From Comamonadaceae bacterium (GTDB taxonomy: Bacteria > Pseudomonadota > Gammaproteobacteria > Burkholderiales > Burkholderiaceae_C), in assembly GCA_947447355.1 (NCBI GenBank), contig CANFJF010000023.1:1-46438 (forward strand): a DNA stretch of 46,438 nucleotides, written 5' to 3'. The translations under genes and the position numbers were made by a program. A model generated the notes under the pieces. The model had not been told where the DNA came from and ran no database searches. It saw only the letters and a program-made list of their open reading frames with translations. Positions 26,904-32,560 of the stretch are shown piece after piece (within the stretch, counting starts at the first letter, position 1; each line of letters opens with the position of its first letter).

Positions 26904-28726
26904 TGCTGGCGACCCTTCGGCCTTGTGTCGTACTGGCCTTGCTGCCTGCCCTGCTGCTGATGGCGGCGGGTGCAACTGCGGCAGAGCCGGACCTGGTGGA
27001 ACAGGGTCGGCGCATGTATGTCGATGGTGTTCGCGTGTCGGGCAAACCCGTGCAGGCCACACAAAATGGGGGCGTCATGTTGAGCGGGCCGCAGGCGGCA
27101 TGCATCGGTTGCCACCGTGCCAGCGGCATGGGCAGTGTGGAAGGATCGCAGCCTGTGTCGCCCATCGGAAGACGCTTTCTGTTTGCCCAAGAAGGCGATC
27201 TGGTGATGGCCAATATGGACGGGCGCCGCGGCAAGACGCTCAACCAGACGCACGCCCCCTATGGCGATGAAACACTGGCCTTGGCGCTGCGCCAAGGGGT
27301 TGGTGTCGGTGGGCGCCCGCTGAGCGCAGTGATGCCGCATTTTTCGCTCGACGCCAAAGACATGGCTGCACTCAAGGCTTATTTGCAGCAGCTGTCGTCC
27401 GACTATTCGCCCGGCGTCAGCCAGCAGACGATTCGTTTTGCCGCAGTCATCACGCCCGATGTGCCGGATGCGCGTCGCGCCATCTTCAAGGCCATGCTGC
27501 AGTCGGCGCTGGTGGCCAAGAACAGCAGCACAGCGCCGCGCAAACGGTACATGTCATCGGCGGCCAGCTTTGTCACCCAGACCGAGCGTCGCTGGGAGTT
27601 GCAGGTGTGGGAGCTGACGGGGGCACCGCAAACTTGGGGCCCACAGTTGCAACAACGTCACCGCGACTGGCCGGTCTTCGCACTGCTCTCGGGACTCAGC
27701 GATTCGACCTGGGCGCCCGTGGATGCGTTTTGTCAGGCGCAACATGTGCCCTGCTGGTTTCCAAGCGTCGGCGTACCGTCGGCCGCAAATTCAGAGGCAG
27801 ATGCGGCTGCAGGTGCGCATGCCACTTATGGCCTGTACTTCTCACGCGGCGTGGCGCTAGAGGCCGCGGTGTTGGCGCGCGAACTGCTCGACATCAAAGG
27901 CAAGTCCGCACCCAAGCGGCGGCTGCAACTGCATGCCGGCCAAGCCGGTGCGGTGGCGGCACAGGCCTTTGAACAAAGCGCGCGCGCGCAAGGACACAGC
28001 TTGAAAAGCCTGACCTTGGCAACGGATGCGGGCGCCTCTGGTTTGCGCAGCGCGCTGCAGCAGGTGCGCGCGGGTGACGCTGTCGCCTTGTGGCTGGACG
28101 CCACACAACTGCCGTGGCTCACCGGCATGACACCTCCGAACGGTGTCAAGTTTTACCTGTCGAGCAGTCTGACCCAAACCAGCACCCAACTGCACCTTGC
28201 GCCCGAGTGGCGGTCGGTGGTGCAGTGGATCTACCCCTACGAACTACCGCACAAGCGCGAGGCTAATTTGGCTTACCTGCATTCCTGGCTGAAACTGCGC
28301 AACCTTCCGCTGGTAGACGAAGCGCTGCAATCTGAGCTGTTTTTTGCCCTCAATATGATGACCGACACCTTGCAGGACATGCTCGACAACCTCTACCGCG
28401 ACTACTTGATTGAGCGCGCGCAGGACATGGTGAGCAAGCGTGAGAGCGGCAAGGCCGAACAGGAAAGCCGTGACCGCCACACACTGGGCCGCGCAGGTCG
28501 TACGGTCGTGAATGCAGAACTCGCGCACGCTACGACGGCCACCGATGCGTCCAACGCGATGGCGACCCAACGTCGCGCGTTTGCCCTGGGCGACAGCACC
28601 GGCACGTCGATTTATCCGCGCCTGTCGCTCGGTCCCGGCCAACGCTTCGCGTCCAAAGGAGCGTACATCGTGCATGTCGATGCCGACGGCGCGTTGGTGG
28701 CCGATTCCGACTGGATCGTCCCATGA
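26900..28726 (+). CDS. mofC: Cytochrome c fused to a periplasmic-binding-protein-like domain (MofC-like)
   Basis: A 608-aa exported protein. The signal peptide (about 1-28, ending TAAEP) leads to a single c-type heme domain (about 30-165) with CIGCH at 68-72. A domain of about 300 residues follows (about 175-480) with the alternating strand/helix pattern of type I periplasmic binding proteins (IRFAAVITPDVPDARRAIF, then WPVFALLSGLSDSTWAPV). The C-terminal part (about 480-608) has FALNMMTDTLQDMLDNLYRDYLIERAQ, as in substrate-binding proteins. In Leptothrix, mofC downstream of mofA-mofB encodes a c-heme protein. A role as electron acceptor for the oxidase or as a metal or ligand sensor is inferred. 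Start overlaps mofB by 4 nt; a second ATG follows immediately. Confidence 0.85.
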   Translation: MMLATLRPCVVLALLPALLLMAAGATAAEPDLVEQGRRMYVDGVRVSGKPVQATQNGGVMLSGPQAACIGCHRASGMGSVEGSQPVSPIGRRFLFAQEGDLVMANMDGRRGKTLNQTHAPYGDETLALALRQGVGVGGRPLSAVMPHFSLDAKDMAALKAYLQQLSSDYSPGVSQQTIRFAAVITPDVPDARRAIFKAMLQSALVAKNSSTAPRKRYMSSAASFVTQTERRWELQVWELTGAPQTWGPQLQQRHRDWPVFALLSGLSDSTWAPVDAFCQAQHVPCWFPSVGVPSAANSEADAAAGAHATYGLYFSRGVALEAAVLARELLDIKGKSAPKRRLQLHAGQAGAVAAQAFEQSARAQGHSLKSLTLATDAGASGLRSALQQVRAGDAVALWLDATQLPWLTGMTPPNGVKFYLSSSLTQTSTQLHLAPEWRSVVQWIYPYELPHKREANLAYLHSWLKLRNLPLVDEALQSELFFALNMMTDTLQDMLDNLYRDYLIERAQDMVSKRESGKAEQESRDRHTLGRAGRTVVNAELAHATTATDASNAMATQRRAFALGDSTGTSIYPRLSLGPGQRFASKGAYIVHVDADGALVADSDWIVP

Positions 28727-28781
28727 TCGCTGTCAATTTTTCAATCTAAAAACCCTGAACACCCACCCCTTGGAGCTCTTT

Positions 28782-29180
28782 ATGAATCTCAGATCCTTAG
28801 CCGTGACCACCACCCTGCTCTTGCTGACAACGGCCGCTGCTGCACAAGAATCGCCGGCTGCCGCACGCAGCATGCCGGGCATGGCTACGCCGCTGGAATT
28901 GACCAGTTACGCCGTGGGCGCAGACATGGTCCGCAACTTCAAAGCGCAGAACGTCGCCTTCGACCTTGAGCAGCTGATCCGAGGCCTGCGCGATGCCAGC
29001 CAGAGCGGCCCGATGCAGATGTCTGAAGCCGACGTACGCCGACGGGTCAGTGAACTCGAGACCACCGTGCGCCGCAAGATGATCGCGGCCCGCCAGGCCG
29101 AGAACGAGGCGAACCAGAAAAAGTTCGACGAGTCACCCAAGATCAATGCAGCCAAGTCCGGTCCTTCCTCAGCTCAATGA
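28782..29180 (+). CDS. FKBP N-terminal-domain-only periplasmic protein
   Basis: A 132-aa exported protein (signal peptide about 1-21, ending AAAAQ). Residues about 38-110 repeat the FKBP_N pattern seen in the gene at 26196: LTSYAVGADMVRNFKAQ is close to LSYSIGLEVARNFKRN, and a LEQLIRGLRDASQSG stretch follows as in FKBP-N proteins. The isomerase domain is missing altogether, and the tail is lysine/serine-rich. FKBP_N domains dimerise in Mip-type proteins, so it could pair with the MofB-like protein or cap it. The start has GGAG 7-8 nt before the ATG. It follows the cytochrome gene by 55 bp and precedes the SCO gene by 28 bp. It is either a truncated paralogue kept for a purpose or a decaying copy; the intact frame and signal peptide favour the first. 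Confidence 0.8.
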   Translation: MNLRSLAVTTTLLLLTTAAAAQESPAAARSMPGMATPLELTSYAVGADMVRNFKAQNVAFDLEQLIRGLRDASQSGPMQMSEADVRRRVSELETTVRRKMIAARQAENEANQKKFDESPKINAAKSGPSSAQ

Positions 29181-29208
29181 GTCCTCCATCAAATACAAAG
29201 GAAACGTC

Positions 29209-29880
29209 ATGAAACATAGTCAACATCGAAGGCTTTTCTTGGAAAGCATCCTAGGAAGGACACTGACCATGGCCGGCACATCGACCGCTCTGAGCCTAGG
29301 CGTACAAACCGTCCGCGCTGCGGATTCGCCGATGGATCCGCATGCGCATCATCACCACATGATGCACGCTGGCTCGACCACAACTGCCACAACGGCGAAG
29401 ACCGTTGACTACAAGGTGCCCTCCATCAAGTTGGTTCGCGCTGACGGTCGTGCGGTCGACCTGGCCACCGAACTCAGTGACCCCCGCGCGGTGCTGATGA
29501 ACTTCATCTTCACGAGCTGCACGACGATCTGTCCGGTCATGAGCCACGTCTTCACGAGCGTGCAGCAAAAACTCGGCGTTGACAGTGCGAAACTGCATAT
29601 GGTCTCGATCTCGATCGATCCGGAGCACGACACGCCAGCGCGTTTGAAAGACTATGCAGTGCGCTATGGGGCCGGTGCACAGTGGAACTTCTACACCGGT
29701 ACGGCAGCCAACAGCATTGCCGCGCAAAAAGCATTCGCGGCTTTCAGGGGCGACAAGATGAACCATGAACCGCTGACCTTGTTTCGCAAGGCACCGGGTC
29801 AGCCTTGGTTACGCATTGAAGGCTTGGCCTCGGCGGAAGATCTGGTAGGCCACTACCGGACATTGATGGCCACCCGCTAG
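29209..29880 (+). CDS. SCO1/SenC-type copper chaperone
   Basis: A 223-aa thioredoxin-fold protein of the SCO1/SenC/PrrC family, which binds copper and loads or reduces copper sites in oxidases. The ligands are present: CTTIC (Cys104, Cys108) followed by PVM, and His186 in DKMNHEPLTLF. A twin-arginine-like start (RRLFLESILG) precedes a hydrophobic stretch and an AHA-type region, and residues 45-53 are histidine-rich (HAHHHHMMH), a likely extra copper site. The ATG has AAAGGA 7 nt upstream. No cytochrome oxidase gene lies nearby, so the likely client here is the multicopper oxidase of the same gene group (inference). Confidence 0.9.
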   Translation: MKHSQHRRLFLESILGRTLTMAGTSTALSLGVQTVRAADSPMDPHAHHHHMMHAGSTTTATTAKTVDYKVPSIKLVRADGRAVDLATELSDPRAVLMNFIFTSCTTICPVMSHVFTSVQQKLGVDSAKLHMVSISIDPEHDTPARLKDYAVRYGAGAQWNFYTGTAANSIAAQKAFAAFRGDKMNHEPLTLFRKAPGQPWLRIEGLASAEDLVGHYRTLMATR

Positions 29881-29890
29881 GGGTTCAGGT

Positions 29891-30601
29891 TCAATCGGTG
29901 CATTCCGGGATCGGCTGACTGGCGTTTTTCATCAGCCGAGAAACCGAGTCGGGCCGCTCGATCAGTCCCATTTCCATCGCCACCAAAACCAGCTCAGTGC
30001 TGTTGCTCAGGCCGAGCTTGCGCATCAGGTTGGAGCGGTGCTTCTCGACGGTCTTCGGGCTTCTGCTGAGAAACTCTGCTGCCGTCCGGTTGGTGCAGCC
30101 CTCGGCAATCAACTGCATGATGCTTCGCTCATGCCGGGTGAGCAACTGAAGCCCGGAGCGCTGGGTCGTGGCCGGCTTGGGATGCAACACACTGTCGACG
30201 ACGAAGGCCGACACATCCGGACTCAGAAACTTCTTGCCCCGCGCGACGCTGCGCATGGCAGCCACCAGTTCGTCGAATGACGATGTTTTCAGAACGTAGC
30301 CATCGGCCCCACCGCGCAGCGCTTCCAGGACGTAGTCGCCCGACTTGTGCTCGGTCAGCAAGACGATGCCGACCTCGGGACTGCGCCGCTTGAGTTGCAC
30401 CGTGACGTCGATGCCGCTCAGACCCGGCAGCGACGCATCCATGACGATCAGGTCGGGTTTGAGCCGCCCCACCAACTGCAGCGCGGCTTTGCCATCGCTG
30501 CAATCGCCCAGCACATTGAACTCTGGCAAGCCTGCGAGCAAGGCGCCAACGCCGTGCCGGAAGAGTGCCATTGCATCGACGAGAACGACACCTAGCGCCA
30601 T
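29891..30601 (-). CDS. NarL/FixJ-type response regulator with altered acidic pocket
   Basis: A 236-aa transcription regulator. The receiver domain (about 3-120) has the phospho-acceptor Asp55 (LIVMDASLPG), Thr in LLTEH and Lys in YVLKTSS, but the usual DD pair near the N-terminus is Asp9-Ala10 (LVDAMALFRHG). The C-terminal LuxR-type helix-turn-helix (about 160-220) reads LTRHERSIMQLIAEG then SPKTVEKHRSNLMRKLGL. I chose the ATG at 30601 (GAAGGG about 9 nt before it); a longer frame is rejected. It is the last gene of the secretion operon, overlapping the pseudopilin stop by 10 nt, and converges with the SCO gene 10 bp away. It probably controls this gene neighbourhood; no cognate kinase is adjacent, but one lies at 41100. 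Confidence 0.9.
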   Translation of the reverse strand: MALGVVLVDAMALFRHGVGALLAGLPEFNVLGDCSDGKAALQLVGRLKPDLIVMDASLPGLSGIDVTVQLKRRSPEVGIVLLTEHKSGDYVLEALRGGADGYVLKTSSFDELVAAMRSVARGKKFLSPDVSAFVVDSVLHPKPATTQRSGLQLLTRHERSIMQLIAEGCTNRTAAEFLSRSPKTVEKHRSNLMRKLGLSNSTELVLVAMEMGLIERPDSVSRLMKNASQPIPECTD

Positions 30602-31185
30602 GATGGATTGCCCTTCGATAGTGGCGTTGATTGGAGGACGGATGCACCCGGTCGATTGATAACCGGAGCGGATTGAACATTGCCGGCGATGAGCGGCGGC
30701 GTGAACACAAAGACCCACTCGCTGTAGCGCTTCTTGCCATTGAAGGTGCTGAGTGCGCTGCTGAAGCCCGCCTGCTTCAGAGGCTCAGCCTCTGACAGGC
30801 TGTGCACGCCCACGCCCCGGCCGACACGCTCCATCATCCAGGCGTTGTCGCCGGTCATGGGGTCGGTATCAATGCGACGCAGATGTCGCACCGGCGCCTG
30901 AAATCGTGGGTCCTGCAGCAAGTCCCCCAATGACGATGGCAGCAAGCGCGGCTGGCCTGCTGGCGCTGAGTAGTAGTAATGCTCCAGCGCCTTCGTCATC
31001 TGCGCGCCGATGTACAACAAGGCTTGCTCGCGCTCGCGCTGGCGCGAGACTTGCCAAATATCGATGGCGATCATCGCGGTCAGCCCCCCCAAGGCCAGCA
31101 AAATCATCAGCGCGAGCAGCACAATCCCGCGCTGACGATGCAGCTGGGCTTGACATGGGCTGCGCCCTGCGCGTGCGGACCTCAT
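30592..31185 (-). CDS. Pseudopilin-like protein, GspK-type or minor subunit
   Basis: A 197-aa inner-membrane protein with a basic leader and a prepilin-like site: RQRG followed by IVLLALMILLALGGLTAM and a long amphipathic helix (QVSRQREREQALLYIG). The residue at +5 is Ala, not the Glu found in major pseudopilins, a trait of GspK-like tip subunits. After the helix come a YYYSAP segment and DPMTGDNAW, reminiscent of the conserved DP(M/W)G region of GspG-like proteins. Start overlaps the preceding pseudopilin gene by 4 nt. Family placement is by leader, helix and neighbours; exact subunit naming is uncertain. Confidence 0.72.
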   Translation of the reverse strand: MRSARAGRSPCQAQLHRQRGIVLLALMILLALGGLTAMIAIDIWQVSRQREREQALLYIGAQMTKALEHYYYSAPAGQPRLLPSSLGDLLQDPRFQAPVRHLRRIDTDPMTGDNAWMMERVGRGVGVHSLSEAEPLKQAGFSSALSTFNGKKRYSEWVFVFTPPLIAGNVQSAPVINRPGASVLQSTPLSKGNPSWR

Positions 31186-31601
31186 GGCGCGGGGGATACC
31201 TGGTCGGTGGGTGTGATCGGCATATTCGGCACGTTCGGTTTTATCGGCGTCACGTCGTAAACCGCACCCTGACCGCTGTCACGCGGCGCCACCGTGATCC
31301 AGTTCCGCGTCTGTGTCACCGGGTCCACGGGAATCTCGCGCAGGTAGTGCTTCATCACCAAGTCATTGAGCGTGTCCGGATAGCGACCTTGATCGCCGTA
31401 GTACTTGTCGATGGCATCGCGCATCACAGCTTGGTTCTGTTGCTGGACCTTGGTTTGCCCGCTGTCGATCAGGCCAAAGTAACGCGGCACGGCAAGGGTC
31501 AGCAGCAGCGCGATCAGCACCATCACCACCATCAGCTCGATCAGCGTGAAGCCATGTCGGGCGCTTGGGCCATGTCGACGTTGCATGGTTGGCACGTTCA
31601 C
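31182..31601 (-). CDS. Type II secretion/type IV pilus-like pseudopilin (GspG-like, short)
   Basis: A 139-aa pseudopilin. The leader MNVPTMQRRHGPSARHG is cleaved before FTLIELMVVMVLIALLLTLAVP, with Glu at +5. The globular part has the GspG-type pattern (DAIDKYYGDQGRYPDTLNDLV and PVDPVTQTRNWITVAP). It ends in a proline-rich tail. Internal ATG at codon 6 is a possible start. Both ends overlap the neighbouring pseudopilin genes by 4 nt, so three pseudopilins are made from one mRNA. It is likely a minor or alternative subunit, since a full-length GspG-like protein is encoded first in the operon (40462-40950). Confidence 0.87.
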   Translation of the reverse strand: MNVPTMQRRHGPSARHGFTLIELMVVMVLIALLLTLAVPRYFGLIDSGQTKVQQQNQAVMRDAIDKYYGDQGRYPDTLNDLVMKHYLREIPVDPVTQTRNWITVAPRDSGQGAVYDVTPIKPNVPNMPITPTDQVSPAP

Positions 31602-32251
31602 CAGCTGCTGTACGGCGTGCCGTCCAGCGCAGTTCGATTGGACTTCGACATCACGTCGAAAACATCAGCGCCGGGCTGCGGACTGTCTGGCCGACTGGCG
31701 TAGCTGCGCAACACCCAAGTCTGTGATGGGGCAGCCGCAGCGTCATCGCCGAAAGGATCGCGTGGCACCTTGCGCAAAAAGTAATAACGCTTGGCCGGCG
31801 CGTTCGCCGCTGCCGTCGGCGTGGCCGGTGCATCCCACAGCTGCGATGTGCGCGTCAGCGTGCTTGCGTTCGGGAGCCCCGGCGCATCCCACTGCGGCGA
31901 TGTGCGCACCAACGTGCCCGCATTCGGTCCGGGCGGAGCCGGCTTGGCCAAGGCGTCCACACCGTTCACCAACACCTCCAACGTCGGCGGATAGCCCGAG
32001 GCGCCGGTGTCACGAGCGATCTCGCCCGCGTCGACGCCCGCTTTATAAGCATCCAGCGCGGCACGGATCGTGCGCAAGTTCAGGCGCAATTCGGACTCCT
32101 TTTGTCGCAGCAAGCTGACCTCGGCCAGCGGCACAGCCACCAGCGCAACCAAACCCACCAGCGCCAGCGTGACGAGCAGTTCAATCAATGTGAACCCGCC
32201 TGCTGAAGTGCGGCGGGTACTTTGGCGAAGGGTCTGAATACGCTCAGACAC
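31598..32251 (-). CDS. Type II secretion/type IV pilus-like pseudopilin with 54-bp internal duplication
   Basis: A pseudopilin of about 217 aa. The mature N-terminus FTLIELLVTLALVGLVALVAVP has Glu at +5 and is preceded by RTSAGG. A helix follows (LNLRTIRAALDAYKAG), then a YPPTLEVLVNG segment and a DPFGDD loop typical of GspG-like calcium-binding pseudopilins. Residues in the middle are duplicated (RTSPQWDAPG and RTSQLWDAPA). The start is doubtful: the frame runs on into the repeat cluster to 32431, and I prefer the GTG at 32251, which has AAGG about 10 nt upstream; a GTG at 32260 is an alternative. It lies about 310 bp after gspD, separated by repeats. Confidence 0.8.
   Translation of the reverse strand: MSERIQTLRQSTRRTSAGGFTLIELLVTLALVGLVALVAVPLAEVSLLRQKESELRLNLRTIRAALDAYKAGVDAGEIARDTGASGYPPTLEVLVNGVDALAKPAPPGPNAGTLVRTSPQWDAPGLPNASTLTRTSQLWDAPATPTAAANAPAKRYYFLRKVPRDPFGDDAAAAPSQTWVLRSYASRPDSPQPGADVFDVMSKSNRTALDGTPYSSW
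31827..31934 (-). repeat. 54-bp direct duplication inside a pseudopilin gene
   Basis: Units 31827-31880 and 31881-31934 begin ggtgcatcccac and ggcgcatcccac and stay alike throughout. They encode two copies of an 18-residue element with RTS..WDAP. It is in frame and so tolerated. Confidence 0.8.
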
Positions 32252-32329
32252 CGCAGACACACCTTGAACAATTGGCTCGTCGACAGCCAGAAATTGCGTC
32301 AAGGCGAGCCACCACCCAGATGCAGTCAC

Positions 32330-32555
32330 TGCAAGCGTAGCGCGGCAGTCCATCACCGCGAACCTCCAAGATGGATGGCCGCGCTGCGCTCGCCATGACG
32401 GGAAAGGGACAGGCCGCGCTGCGCTCGCCATGACGGGAAAGGGACAGGCCGCGCTGCGCTTGCCATGATGGAAAAGGGACAGGCCGCGCTGCGCTTGCCA
32501 TGACGCAAGCCGTGCTATCGAAGCCGGTACGGAAAATCATGTGCTCATGGAAAGT
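32330..32555. repeat. Palindromic repeat cluster inside the secretion operon, with 35-bp tandem units
   Basis: One full hairpin unit (32340-32400: gcggcagtccatc then gatggatggccgcgc) is the reverse complement of the units at 1-310. Three further half-units repeat at exactly 35 bp (ggccgcgctgcgct starting at 32377, 32412, 32447 and 32482), joined by gggaaagggaca. The tail near 32533-32555 (aaaatcatgtgctcatggaa) matches the spacer of the 140-bp repeats at 45775-46438. The cluster separates gspD from the pseudopilin genes. Confidence 0.87.
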
Positions 32556-32560
32556 AGCCA

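Noticed and set aside
32252..32431. Extension of the pseudopilin gene into the repeat cluster
   Set aside because: The 60 extra codons translate palindromic repeat DNA and would place a long non-leader segment before the prepilin cleavage site.
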